From: Ilyomonas sp964249755
GTDB taxonomy: Bacteria; Bacteroidota; Bacteroidia; Chitinophagales; Chitinophagaceae
Length of the DNA stretch: 64,000 nt
Assembly: GCA_964249755.1 (NCBI GenBank)
Contig: CAXUDB010000004.1
Location: forward strand, 248,001 to 312,000
Reading direction: 5' to 3'
Numbering within the stretch: the first letter of the stretch is position 1; each line of letters opens with the position of its first letter. Shown piece after piece: positions 1 through 9,071 of this stretch. A model generated the notes under the pieces. The model was not told where the DNA came from. It worked only from the letters and a program-made list of their open reading frames with translations, and made no database searches. The translations under genes and the position numbers were made by a program.

Positions 1-59
1 CCTTCAACACAGCCGGCACTAGCCCGCTTGCAGATGTGCAAACCATCACGCCGCAATAA
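1..59 (+). CDS. C-terminal end of a fibronectin type III-like protein (partial)
   Basis: Reading from base 3, the first 19 codons end in TAA at 57-59 and give a tail ending in TSPLADVQTITPQ. The pattern 'N-x-AGTSP-L-A-D' followed by a short Thr-rich end resembles the last strand of a fibronectin type III domain, as in secreted Bacteroidota proteins. The gene begins outside the window, so its function cannot be judged. A hairpin terminator follows 30 bases after the stop, which supports this being a real gene end. Confidence 0.5.
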   Translation, partial: FNTAGTSPLADVQTITPQ

Positions 60-90
60 CATCATTATATAGCAATCGTTTATTAACCGA

Positions 91-117
91 AGCGGGCTTT
101 CCAGCCTGCTTTTTTGT
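91..117 (+). terminator. Rho-independent terminator after the partial first gene
   Basis: A 7-bp stem (agcgggc at 91-97, gcctgct at 104-110, one G-T pair) with a 6-base loop is followed by a T run at 110-115. It lies 30 bases after the stop at 59. Confidence 0.75.
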
Positions 118-176
118 TTGTGGTAACTGGCGGTGAGATTAAGCAGGGCAATCGTTTATAATTTCTAATTACAATT

Positions 177-331
177 TGGGGCGTGCCCCTGCGGGTCGGG
201 CTATCCGCTGCAAGTCCGCAGCGCCTTGCCTCTTCACTTTCCGTCTTGCCCACTTTCCAACTTACCGTCTTCTCCGCCCCGGCGCTTTGCGGGCTTTCCG
301 CTGCTATCCCTCACGCGCTGCCGCGCTTTGC
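177..331. repeat. REP-like GC-rich intergenic repeat
   Basis: A GC-rich block in an otherwise AT-rich gap. It opens with ggggcgtg and closes with a complementary cacgc near 312-316. The phrase 'cgggct(a/t)tccgctgc' occurs twice, near 198 and 290, and the block ends 'ctatccctcacgcgctgccgc'. From memory this wording matches a REP-like repeat scattered through Bacteroidota genomes. Open frames across it carry no protein signature and I do not call them genes. The rest of 118-547 is AT-rich leader for the protease gene. Confidence 0.55.
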
Positions 332-547
332 AGTCGTTCATTATTCGCGTCATTCATTTAATACTACAATCCCTGATTCCACAAGTTTTTATCTTCCCTC
401 ATACGCAGGCAAAATATTTTACTTACACATTCCCAATTCTTTTACTTTTACACTACACAAACACATCAGGGCTTTCTGCTACCTATCGTTCCAAAAACCA
501 GTTTTCACAGTTACTTATTATACATCAAAAACCAACCAATTTAGGTT

Positions 548-3427
548 ATGAAAACAAACCGTTACATCACACTGTTACTGATGGCTGTCCTGTTTGGCAG
601 CCTTCGTTCTTTTGCGCAGGTATCCGAGGTTACCATGCAGCAAATCCAAACCTTGCTGAAAGAAAAAAGCAGCCGCACTGCCGTGCAGCAAAAGATAGAT
701 TCGCGGCTGCTGCAAGCCATCAGGGAAGGGCGTGGCGAGGCAATGGCAGCCGGCGTAAACCTGCTTCGCGCCGATGTAGACGCCGATGCCGCCGGAACAC
801 TCAAGGTTGACATCAGTGCTACCGTTACACCCTCGCTTCTTTCCAAAATCACTTCCTTAGGTGGCAGCATTATTTATCCTTCTGCCCAGTATCATACCGT
901 TCGTGCCGTTATCAATTTAAAGATGGTAGAAACCATTGCCGCTTACCCCGAGGTAACGTTTATTCAGCCCGCGGTAAAATACATGCTGGTAGATGTGGAT
1001 GCTACCGCCGCAGAAAAGAAAGCTGCGTTTGAAAAACGCGCAGAAAAAGTGAAGGCACAACTAAAAGATTACATTGCCCGCCAGATACTGATTGGAAAAG
1101 CTACCTCCCAGGGCGATGCTACCCACCGGGCAGTTGATGTAAGAAACACGTATGGTTACCTGGGGCAGGGAATTAAGATAGGCGTACTCTCGGATAGCTA
1201 TAACGCCAAAAACGGCGCTGCTGCCAACATTACCAGCGGCGACTTGCCCGGACCCGGCAACCCCGACGGATATACCACACCGGTAACTGTACTGGCTGAT
1301 TATCCCAGCGGTAGCGACGAAGGCAGAGCCATGCTGCAGGTGATACACGACCTTGCCCCGGCTGCTACCTTATACTTTGCTACCGCCGACCTGGGTGAAG
1401 CTTCTTTTGCCGACAATATTGTAGCGCTTCGCAATACCTATGGTTGCAACATCATCCTCGACGATGTGTTCTATTTTGATGAGCCGGCTTTCCAGGATGG
1501 TATTGTGGCACAGGCGGTAAATACCGTTACGGCTGCAGGTGCTTTGTATTTTTCTTCAGCCGGCAATTCCGGCTCTCTTGCCAAAGGCACATCGGGTGTG
1601 TTTGAGGGCGATTTCAACGATGCCGGTTCTCCGCCTTTTACCGGCGGCACCAAAAGCGGAACCATTCATAATTTTGGTACGGTAGCTTCTCCGGTAAACG
1701 GAGATATTGTTACTACTGCCGGTATTGTCTATAATCTTAACTGGAGCGATCCTTATGGCGCTTCTACCAACGATTACGATCTATTTTTGGTGAGCGCTTC
1801 CGGCACGGTTAAAAGCTCTTCTACCAACGTGCAGAACGGAACACAAAATCCTTACGAGCAAGCGTCTGCTCTTTCCTTATCTACCGGCGACCGGCTGGTG
1901 GTGTTTAAAACAACGGGCGCAGCCGTAAGAGCTTTTCACCTGAACACCAATCGTGGCGAATTAACGATCGGTACCAATGGCCAAACACACGGACATGCCT
2001 CTGCTGCCGCTGCCTTTTGCATGGCTGCCACACCGGCTAACAAAGCATTCCAAGCAGGCGCTCCGGTAGGACCTTATCCCAATCCGTTTGTATCTACCAA
2101 TAAAGTGGAGGACTTTTCTTCCGATGGTCCGAGACGTAAATTTTTAAATCCTGATGGAACACCCATTTCGGGTGGCGTAACGTTTGCTAGCAATGGCGGC
2201 ACTTTGCTCGCCAAACCCGACCTTACAGCCGCCGATGGCGTATCTACCACGTTTAGTGCTTTTTCGGGCTTGAATCCTTTCTATGGCACGTCCTGCGCTG
2301 CGCCACATGCCGGTGCTATTGCGGCTTTATTGCTATCGGGCAATCCATCGCTGACAACTACACAGGTAAGAAACATTCTAACCTCTACTGCATTAGATAT
2401 TGAAAGCTCCGGCTACGATAATGTGAGCGGTTATGGCATTATACAAGCCTTCCAGGCGGCAGGGCAGGTAAGTACGCCTACCTGCAATGCGCCCACCGGT
2501 TTAAGGGTAACTAACATTACGGCTACTTCTGCCACCGCAAACTGGTTGCCAGTTACGGGAGCCAACAGCTATACCTTGCAATACAAGGTTTCAACGGCTT
2601 CTTCTTTCACTACTATTACGGGTATTGACACTAACTATCAAACGCTTACCGGGCTTACTCCGTCCACTAAATACTACTTCCATGTAGCGAGTGTTTGTTC
2701 TAGCAATAGCAGTGCTTACAGTGCGCTGGATTCGTTCACTACTTCGGCGCCAACTGCCTGCAATAGTCAGTATGACGGCACAACCCACAACACGTTTGCA
2801 ACGGCGGTGGCTATACCGGTGAATACCGATGTTAATGGCACCATCAGTTCTGCTACGGATGTAGACTATTATAAGTTTACCATCACCAGCACCGGAACAG
2901 CTAAGATTACATTGACCACGCTTCCGGCTAATTATGACTTGTATATTTATACGGCTAACCAAAAACAGGTAGCTGCTTCCAAAAAAACAGGAACTACTTC
3001 GGAAAGCATCGCCGGAACAATTTCTAAGGCAGGCGTATATTACATAAAAGTAGTAGGCGTTAGCGGGGCGTTCAATGCCAACAGTTGCTATACGCTGAAC
3101 GTGACATTAGGAACGGCAACCGGCAATAAGGAAGACCAGAACTCGGAAGATAGAATAGACAACAAGCTTATTACTTCGCTTGACAAGGGTTCTTTCCATG
3201 TGTTTCCCAACCCGGTTTCTTCTCTTTTAACGGTAAATACTTCTACCGTTAGCTCAGGCGCTGTGCTAAAAGTAACCGATGTTTTTGGCAAAACCATTTT
3301 GACACAAACCATCAGTTCTTCCAGCTCTCAGCTTAATGTAAGCAAGCTGGCGGCCGGCACTTACTTAGTAGCTGTGATAAATAAAGATGGAAGCATTGCC
3401 AACAAGGCAAAATTTGTAAAAGAATAG
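548..3427 (+). CDS. Secreted subtilase-like serine protease with FnIII, PPC and T9SS sorting domains
   Basis: A 959-residue exported protease. Residues 1-24 form a signal peptide ending SFAQ. The S8-type catalytic domain spans about 190-640: Asp216 in GVLSDS, an oxyanion Asn340 in SSAGNSG and Ser582 in YGTSCAAPHAGA. Where subtilases carry His in HGT, this protein has Asp257-Glu258-Gly259 (SDEGRAM), so the usual His is missing and Glu258 may take its place, as in sedolisins (inference). A fibronectin type III domain (about 648-733), a PPC-like domain (about 750-855) and a T9SS type A sorting domain (about 886-959, starting FPNPVSS) follow. It is probably exported by Sec, then T9SS, and released or anchored at the surface. 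The gene stands alone with its own terminator. Substrate unknown. Confidence 0.88.
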   Translation: MKTNRYITLLLMAVLFGSLRSFAQVSEVTMQQIQTLLKEKSSRTAVQQKIDSRLLQAIREGRGEAMAAGVNLLRADVDADAAGTLKVDISATVTPSLLSKITSLGGSIIYPSAQYHTVRAVINLKMVETIAAYPEVTFIQPAVKYMLVDVDATAAEKKAAFEKRAEKVKAQLKDYIARQILIGKATSQGDATHRAVDVRNTYGYLGQGIKIGVLSDSYNAKNGAAANITSGDLPGPGNPDGYTTPVTVLADYPSGSDEGRAMLQVIHDLAPAATLYFATADLGEASFADNIVALRNTYGCNIILDDVFYFDEPAFQDGIVAQAVNTVTAAGALYFSSAGNSGSLAKGTSGVFEGDFNDAGSPPFTGGTKSGTIHNFGTVASPVNGDIVTTAGIVYNLNWSDPYGASTNDYDLFLVSASGTVKSSSTNVQNGTQNPYEQASALSLSTGDRLVVFKTTGAAVRAFHLNTNRGELTIGTNGQTHGHASAAAAFCMAATPANKAFQAGAPVGPYPNPFVSTNKVEDFSSDGPRRKFLNPDGTPISGGVTFASNGGTLLAKPDLTAADGVSTTFSAFSGLNPFYGTSCAAPHAGAIAALLLSGNPSLTTTQVRNILTSTALDIESSGYDNVSGYGIIQAFQAAGQVSTPTCNAPTGLRVTNITATSATANWLPVTGANSYTLQYKVSTASSFTTITGIDTNYQTLTGLTPSTKYYFHVASVCSSNSSAYSALDSFTTSAPTACNSQYDGTTHNTFATAVAIPVNTDVNGTISSATDVDYYKFTITSTGTAKITLTTLPANYDLYIYTANQKQVAASKKTGTTSESIAGTISKAGVYYIKVVGVSGAFNANSCYTLNVTLGTATGNKEDQNSEDRIDNKLITSLDKGSFHVFPNPVSSLLTVNTSTVSSGAVLKVTDVFGKTILTQTISSSSSQLNVSKLAAGTYLVAVINKDGSIANKAKFVKE

Positions 3428-3448
3428 AATTGAGTTAATAAGATTCTG

Positions 3449-3480
3449 AAGCTGCCATAGTTTTTATGGCAGCTTTTTTT
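3449..3480 (+). terminator. Strong terminator of the protease gene
   Basis: A perfect 11-bp stem (aagctgccata at 3449-3459, tatggcagctt at 3465-3475) with a short loop is followed by a T run to 3480, 22 bases after the stop codon. Confidence 0.9.
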
Positions 3481-3681
3481 ATTTCCATCTTTTATTACTA
3501 ATTGGCAATAATACCAGTCTGCAAAGTTGTGCTGCACCAGGCAGCATCGTCTAATAGATTTGATTTGTTGACGAGCCATATTTCCTTTTGAAAAAAACTT
3601 TCTTTCGTCTTTTTCTGCTGACAATCTGTTGTCAGCATTATGACTGAATTTTGTGTTATAAACAATAAAACAGAAACCATT

Positions 3682-4155
3682 ATGAGCACAAACACAATTA
3701 TTACCAAAGAGGAGTTTTTAAATCATTGGCAGGCACACCGAAACCTGACGAGAAAAACCATTGAAGCTTTTCCGGAAGAACAATTATTCTCGTTCAGTGT
3801 TGGCGGTATGCGCCCTTTTGCCGATCTGGTTAAAGAAATGCTGGCACTAACCGGACCTGGACTGCAAAGTATTATAACGGGCGAAACTGCCCCTTTCAAT
3901 ACTTACCCTGAGGTAACAACCAAGGAAGCCCTGCTGAAAGAATGGGATGAAACTACCCCGAAAGTGAGTGATAATTTTAACGCAATAGGCGAAGAGCGGA
4001 TGCACGAACCGTTCAAGATGTTTGGTCAGTATGAACTGCCGATTTTTCACCAGCTTTTCTATTTCATCGACAACGAAATTCATCATCGTGCGCAGGGCTA
4101 TGTTTATCTGCGGGCATTGGGTATAGAGCCGCCGGCTTTCTGGGATAGATATTAG
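3682..4155 (+). CDS. DinB family protein
   Basis: A 157-residue single-domain protein with the DinB/YfiT four-helix-bundle pattern. The clearest part is the C-terminal run EIHHRAQGYVYLRALGIEPP, which carries the metal-ligand His typical of the family. The first ligand His expected in the N-terminal third is not obvious (PFADLVKEM sits there), so metal binding is uncertain. Family members are metal-dependent thiol transferases or stress proteins of unknown substrate. I chose the ATG at 3682 over one at 3640, because residues encoded upstream (TEFCVINNKTET) do not resemble the family. It converges with a WYL-type regulator at 4214, and DinB/WYL neighbours are common in Bacteroidota. Confidence 0.75.
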   Translation: MSTNTIITKEEFLNHWQAHRNLTRKTIEAFPEEQLFSFSVGGMRPFADLVKEMLALTGPGLQSIITGETAPFNTYPEVTTKEALLKEWDETTPKVSDNFNAIGEERMHEPFKMFGQYELPIFHQLFYFIDNEIHHRAQGYVYLRALGIEPPAFWDRY

Positions 4156-4166
4156 AGTGGGTGAGA

Positions 4167-4232
4167 AGTGAAAGGTGAGATAAGAGGCGAGAGGTGAATA
4201 GTAAATATACTTTTCACTTTTCACCTTTCACT
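4167..4232. repeat. Inverted repeat between two convergent genes
   Basis: A perfect 12-bp inverted repeat (agtgaaaggtga at 4167-4178, tcacctttcact at 4221-4232) with a 42-base spacer. The right arm overlaps the last codons of the WYL regulator gene. The arms belong to the 'gtgaaaggtgag' style of simple repeat that recurs near 47807-47872. It may act as a weak two-way terminator. Confidence 0.5.
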
Positions 4233-5179
4233 ATCCTCTTTAAACTTGCTTTTACAAGCTCTGCCAATTCTTTTTGCAATGATTCTGGTTCGGTGATGTC
4301 GCCCATGTCGGCAAACATCATAAACCAGCGGGCAAAGTAAATGGTATTGCTGTGCCGGCAGCGGAAGTGCATCACCACCGTGTCGCCTTCTGTTTCTTCC
4401 CTCTCAAACCCAAACATATTCCGGTCCCACTGCAGGTTGTGAGCCTGTTGTTTATCAATGCGCACTACAATGTTTGTAACGTCTTCATGGGTCTCTTTCT
4501 TTCTTAATTCCTGTATCGGCAAGTGGGTGCGGGTAAACGCATCATCAGACAGCGTTATTTTTTTTACCCTGTCGAGCCTGAAGTTGCGGTAGTCTTTCCG
4601 TAAATGGCAGTACGCCAATACATACCAGTTGTTGTTTTCGTAAAACACACCGATGGGTTCTACTTCCCGTGGGCTGGCGCTATCTTCATCCGTTTTCAGG
4701 TAATAGATGGTAGTTATTTTTTTCTTTAGAATGGCATTTACCATCACGTCCAGCACATTGGGCAGATAGTTATTTTCTTTTACATTTTTGTTGAACTGCA
4801 GTTTGTCTTCCAGTTGCAGGCTGTCATCTTTTTGGTGATAGCGGAAGGAGCTTTTGATCTTGATTAAAGCCGAATCGAAGTGTTGTTTGATGAAGGCTGT
4901 TTCGTGCTTCTGCATCATTTTTTCCGCTACCACCAGGCTCACCATTTCTTCCTGGCTAAACCGCGAAGGCTGTATGCGAAACCCTTCCATAATAGAATAG
5001 CCTGAGCCGGCTTCATTGAGCACCGGAACACCGGCTGCTTCCAGCGATTTCAGGTCGCGGTAAAGCGTTCGTTCGCTGGTGCCAAAGCGGGTTTGCATTT
5101 CCTCCATCGTCACCACCGATTTCGATTGCAGGAGAAAGAATAGTTTGAGGATGCGTTCGAAGCGTTTGGTAGGATGCAT
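4214..5179 (-). CDS. WYL domain transcriptional regulator (YafY type)
   Basis: A 321-residue regulator. Residues 1-65 form a DeoR/HTH_11-type winged helix (ERILKLFFLLQSKSVVTMEEM, then TSERTLYRDLKSLEAAGVPV), where the 'RTLYRDL' recognition helix is characteristic. The middle and C-terminal parts match the WYL ligand-sensing domain and its C-terminal extension (NWYVLAYCHLRKDYRNFRLDRV). WYL proteins usually sense nucleotides or single-stranded nucleic acid and act as repressors or activators. It converges on the DinB gene, with 58 bases between stops. Operator and ligand are not visible. Confidence 0.88.
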   Translation of the reverse strand: MHPTKRFERILKLFFLLQSKSVVTMEEMQTRFGTSERTLYRDLKSLEAAGVPVLNEAGSGYSIMEGFRIQPSRFSQEEMVSLVVAEKMMQKHETAFIKQHFDSALIKIKSSFRYHQKDDSLQLEDKLQFNKNVKENNYLPNVLDVMVNAILKKKITTIYYLKTDEDSASPREVEPIGVFYENNNWYVLAYCHLRKDYRNFRLDRVKKITLSDDAFTRTHLPIQELRKKETHEDVTNIVVRIDKQQAHNLQWDRNMFGFEREETEGDTVVMHFRCRHSNTIYFARWFMMFADMGDITEPESLQKELAELVKASLKRIVKGEK

Positions 5180-5264
5180 GGTGGCAGTGCTGTACTGAAG
5201 TGATGAGAATCGGTTTGATAAACCAAAGATAATTAAGGCTAAGCTACCTAGCCTGAATTGTATT

Positions 5265-5299
5265 TATAAAAAAAGCCGGTGTGTTTGCACCGGCTTTTT
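5265..5299 (-). terminator. Terminator downstream of mfd
   Basis: A perfect 12-bp stem (aaaaagccggtg at 5270-5281, caccggcttttt at 5288-5299) with a 6-base loop. On the minus strand it ends in a U run, 30 bases after the mfd stop. The A/T flanks make it usable in both directions. Confidence 0.85.
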
Positions 5300-5328
5300 G
5301 ATTGTAGAAATGGATATTTATTTACTAA

Positions 5329-8300
5329 CTACGCCATACTCTCTACGCTTATACCTACCACTTCCCCATGCATCTTCTTCAAAAAGCGATGCATGTCTTC
5401 CATATTCTTTACATCATCTGCAATGAGTAAAAAGTTCTTTCCTGCTTGCTTCAATCGGGCTTTATTGGTGCCGGTCTGCAGGTATTCAATCACGCGCTTA
5501 AACAAGTCGCTTTCAAAGTAAGGCGAGTCGGGACGATTGATAAAATAACAACGCATCGTGTTATCTTTCAGCGTCATTTTCTCAAAGCCCAAGTCAATAG
5601 CCAAACGACGGCAACGAACGGTGGTAAACAAGTCATCTACCTGCTTCGGCATCGGTCCAAAACGGTCTTGCATTTCGGTATGAAAAGAGGCTAAATCGCG
5701 CTCATCTTCGCAGTTATCCAATCTTGTATACAACGATAAACGTTCGGTGATACTTTCCACATAATCATCAGGAATGAGGATTTCCAGATCGGTATCAATG
5801 GTGCAGTCCGAAACAAAATCGTCCTGTTTGCTGATCTCTTCTTTAAACAAGTCTTTGAAGGAAGTTCGCTTTAGTTCACGCACCGCTTCTTCCAATATCT
5901 TCTGGTACATTTCAAAGCCAATCTCTGCCATGAAACCGCTTTGCTCACCACCCAATAAATTACCCGCACCCCGAATGTCTAAGTCGCGCATCGCAATCTG
6001 GAAGCCGCTTCCGAGTTCGCTGAATTGCTCTAAGGTTTGCAGGCGTTTGCGGCTATCAGTTGGCAATGTGCTCATCGGCGGAGCTAATAAATAACAAAAA
6101 GCCTTCTTATTACTTCTGCCCACGCGACCGCGAAGCTGGTGCAAATCACTTAATCCAAACTGGTGTGCATTGTTCACAATGATAGTGTTCACATTCGGAA
6201 TGTCAACGCCGCTTTCAACAATGTTGGTACAAACCAGCACATCATATTTTCTATCAATAAAATCAAGAATCTTTTCTTCCAATTGGTCGCCTTCCATCTG
6301 CCCGTGCGCATACGAAATAGAGAGGTCAGGACACTGGCTTTGTATTAGCGCCGCCATCTCCGGCAAGCCCTGCACACGGTTATGAATAAAGAATACCTGA
6401 CCGCCGCGTTCTGTTTCGTAATAAACAGCATCCCGAATGGCTTCCACATTAAATACCTGCACTTCCGTTTGTATCGGTTGGCGGTTGGGCGGCGGTGTAT
6501 TGATGATGCTTAAATCTCGCGCGCCCATCAGGCTGAAATGCAGGGTACGCGGGATGGGCGTAGCGGTTAAAGTCAAACAATCAACGTTTGTTTTCAGCGT
6601 CTTTAATTTCTCTTTGTGTGCGACACCAAACTTCTGTTCCTCATCAATAATCATCAAGCCCAGATCTTTAAACTTCACATCTTTCGCGAGCAACGCATGC
6701 GTGCCAACAATGATGTCAACTTTGCCATCCGCCACTTTCTGGTAAGTCTCTTTTTTCTCTTTTGCTGATTTAAAACGGTTCACATAATCTACCGTAACTG
6801 GGAACTCTTTCAGTCGGTCTTCAAAGGTTTTATAATGCTGAAAGGCAAGGATAGTTGTGGGTACCAGAACCGCCACTTGTTTGCCATCTAACACCGCTTT
6901 GAAAGCCGCGCGAATTGCCACTTCTGTTTTGCCAAAACCTACATCACCACACACCAAACGATCCATCGGTGCCTGCTGTTCCATATCTCTTTTTACATCC
7001 GCTACAGACGTTGCCTGATCGGGCGTGTCTTCGTAAATAAAAGACGCTTCCAGCTCGGCTTGCATGTAATTATCCGGCGCAAAAGCAAAGCCATGCTGCG
7101 CCTTGCGTTGCGCGTATAGTTTAATCAAATCAAAGGCAATTTCTTTCACCTTTGTCTTCGTCTTTTCCTTCAGCCGGTTCCATACATCACTGCCTAATTT
7201 ATTCACCTTCGGAACGGTGCCTTCTTTGCCTGTGTACTTACTGATTTTATGCAGCGAATTGATGTTTACATACAGGATATCGCTGTCTTTATAGATGATG
7301 CGAACCGCTTCCTGTATTCTGCCATTCACATCTATTTTTTGCAAACCACTGTAAGTGCCAACACCATGATCTATGTGTGTAACAAAATCGCCGGGTTGCA
7401 GATCCCGCAAGGTTTTCAGCGTAAGCGCCTTATTCTTGTTATAAGCTTGCTTAACTCTGTATTTATGATAGCGCTGGAAGATTTGATGGTCTGTATAACA
7501 CACCACTTTAAGGTCTTCATCAATAAAGCCTTCGTGTATAGATGTAGCAACAGGAATGAATTGAATCTCTGTTTTTAAATCGGTAAAAATGGTGGTTAAA
7601 CGCTCTAATTGTTTTGCCTGATCGGCAAAAATGTAGAGCGAATATTTTGCCGCTTCATGCGCTTTTAAGTCTTTAATCAATAAGTCGAACTGGCGGTTAA
7701 AAGAAGGCTGTGATTTGGTGTTGAAGTCGACTGTCGACTGTCGACCGCCGACCGAAGAACCATTAGCTGCGAAGTAAGGCTTGTAACCAAACTCTACAAT
7801 ATGCCGTTGCTGTATCTGTCGCTCAATGGTTGCCGCCGGCGAAAAGTCTTGCAGACTAACTTCTTTTAAAATTTTCGTATTATCTTCATCCTCTTCTTCG
7901 CCTTGTAAAAGCGCGGTAGCTTTCTTCGTCATGCCTTCGGCTTTCAGCCGTTCGCTTTCTTCTTTCAGGTGTTCTGCATCGGCTTTGGTTCGTTCTAAAA
8001 ACAAACCCAGGTCTTCTTCTTCAACTTCAATTTTTTCCTTAATTACATCCCAATCTTTCAGCCATACAATCGTATTTTCCGGCAAGAATTCAAGCAGGGA
8101 AACTTTATCGCCGGTTTGGAACTGTGTTTCTACATTCGGTATGATAGACACTTGTAGCAGCTTGCGTTCACTCAACTGAGATTCGGGATCGAAGATGCGG
8201 ATGCTGTCCACTTCATTGCCAAATAACTCAACTCGGTATGGCTTTTCGTTGCCGAAAGAATAAATATCAAGGATACCGCCGCGAAGCGCATACTGCCCTG

Positions 8301-8844
8301 GCTCATATACGAAATCGCTTCTTCTAAAACCGTACATGCCGAACAATTCCAGCAAGCTTTCTAAATTGATGGTATCATTTACTTTGATGCTGATGATGTT
8401 TCCGCTCAATGTTTTCGGCAGCACTACCTTTTCAAAAAGGGCTTCAGGATAAGTAACAATAATCTTTTTATTGCCACCGGCAGAGAGCTTGGTTAACGCC
8501 TCTGTGCGCAGCATTACATGCGAGCTGTTGAGCAGCTTAAAGTTTTTCCTGTTCTTAAAAGAAGAAGGAAAATAAAACAGGTCCAGCGCGCTTGTCAGGT
8601 TCTCCAAGGTATTCTGAAAATACGCCGCTTCTTCTGCATCATTCAACACCACCAAATGATTTAACCCTTGCGTATTATCGTGCGAAAACACAGACGCCAC
8701 AATGAATTCGGCACTGCTGCCTTGCAGGTTTTTAAGAAAGATTTTTTCGGAAGATTGTTCGGTTGGGGCAAAAGAAAGCTTGTGCGTTAGCTGTAAAACG
8801 CGCCCGTTATTCAGATACTGCTGAAGCAGTGTATGTAAGTTCAT
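5329..8844 (-). CDS. mfd: Transcription-repair coupling factor Mfd
   Basis: A 1171-residue Mfd of normal length. It releases RNA polymerase stalled at DNA lesions and recruits UvrA. The N-terminal 300 residues carry the UvrB-like module (YALRGGILDIYSFG). The RNA polymerase-interacting CarD/RID domain is near 475-560 (QPGDFVTHIDHGVGTYSGL). The helicase motor follows, with Walker A GDVGFGKTE near 632, DEEQ in IIDEEQKFGV near 731, and motifs QLRGRVGRSNKKAFCYLL further on. The TRCF C-terminal domain occupies the last 130 residues. One oddity is a GTCGAC-rich repeat in the coding sequence at 7726-7753, lying in the linker before the RID domain. A TATCTTTG promoter box is 12 bases upstream of the start. 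Confidence 0.97.
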   Translation of the reverse strand: MNLHTLLQQYLNNGRVLQLTHKLSFAPTEQSSEKIFLKNLQGSSAEFIVASVFSHDNTQGLNHLVVLNDAEEAAYFQNTLENLTSALDLFYFPSSFKNRKNFKLLNSSHVMLRTEALTKLSAGGNKKIIVTYPEALFEKVVLPKTLSGNIISIKVNDTINLESLLELFGMYGFRRSDFVYEPGQYALRGGILDIYSFGNEKPYRVELFGNEVDSIRIFDPESQLSERKLLQVSIIPNVETQFQTGDKVSLLEFLPENTIVWLKDWDVIKEKIEVEEEDLGLFLERTKADAEHLKEESERLKAEGMTKKATALLQGEEEDEDNTKILKEVSLQDFSPAATIERQIQQRHIVEFGYKPYFAANGSSVGGRQSTVDFNTKSQPSFNRQFDLLIKDLKAHEAAKYSLYIFADQAKQLERLTTIFTDLKTEIQFIPVATSIHEGFIDEDLKVVCYTDHQIFQRYHKYRVKQAYNKNKALTLKTLRDLQPGDFVTHIDHGVGTYSGLQKIDVNGRIQEAVRIIYKDSDILYVNINSLHKISKYTGKEGTVPKVNKLGSDVWNRLKEKTKTKVKEIAFDLIKLYAQRKAQHGFAFAPDNYMQAELEASFIYEDTPDQATSVADVKRDMEQQAPMDRLVCGDVGFGKTEVAIRAAFKAVLDGKQVAVLVPTTILAFQHYKTFEDRLKEFPVTVDYVNRFKSAKEKKETYQKVADGKVDIIVGTHALLAKDVKFKDLGLMIIDEEQKFGVAHKEKLKTLKTNVDCLTLTATPIPRTLHFSLMGARDLSIINTPPPNRQPIQTEVQVFNVEAIRDAVYYETERGGQVFFIHNRVQGLPEMAALIQSQCPDLSISYAHGQMEGDQLEEKILDFIDRKYDVLVCTNIVESGVDIPNVNTIIVNNAHQFGLSDLHQLRGRVGRSNKKAFCYLLAPPMSTLPTDSRKRLQTLEQFSELGSGFQIAMRDLDIRGAGNLLGGEQSGFMAEIGFEMYQKILEEAVRELKRTSFKDLFKEEISKQDDFVSDCTIDTDLEILIPDDYVESITERLSLYTRLDNCEDERDLASFHTEMQDRFGPMPKQVDDLFTTVRCRRLAIDLGFEKMTLKDNTMRCYFINRPDSPYFESDLFKRVIEYLQTGTNKARLKQAGKNFLLIADDVKNMEDMHRFLKKMHGEVVGISVESMA
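7726..7753. repeat. GTCGAC tandem repeat inside mfd
   Basis: Three copies of gtcgac spaced by 'tgt'-type junctions, followed by cgccgacc, lie in frame in mfd and encode GGRQSTVD. Similar wording (ctgtcgaccgtcaaccatcgacag) occurs in the gap at 11905-11928. This suggests a short dispersed repeat that has entered a tolerant linker. Confidence 0.55.
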
Positions 8845-8855
8845 AAATGCGTGGG

Positions 8856-8863
8856 CAAAGATA
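8856..8863 (-). promoter_or_regulatory. Bacteroidota -7 promoter box for mfd
   Basis: On the minus strand the sequence is TATCTTTG, an exact match to TAnnTTTG, ending 12 bases before the mfd start. No convincing TTTG -33 box is placed at the expected distance. Confidence 0.5.
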
Positions 8864-9010
8864 CTTTAAATGCAGGTTTTATAATAGTTTGGGGTTGCAA
8901 GGGAATGTTAGAAAATGGGAGATTTTGAAAGGGAAGAGTGTCGGTGGCAGAAAGAACTATTTATGTGAATTGACCGACATTTATTTAGTGTAAAAGAAAA
9001 GAGAAAACGG

Positions 9011-9042
9011 TTTGCCACTACTTTTTTATTCTAATAAATTTG
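9011..9042 (+). promoter_or_regulatory. Complete Bacteroidota promoter (TTTG-N20-TAAATTTG)
   Basis: TTTG at 9011-9014 and TAAATTTG at 9035-9042 with a 20-base spacer match the primary sigma factor consensus of Bacteroidota at both boxes. Transcription should begin near 9049. This excludes an in-frame ATG at 9012 and supports the ATG at 9072. Confidence 0.75.
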
Positions 9043-9071
9043 TTTCTTCAACTCATAAATTTTTACTGCTT

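Noticed and set aside
183..551. Overlapping open frames in the first 550 bases
   Set aside because: They come from a GC-rich repeat with few stop codons and have no credible protein features.
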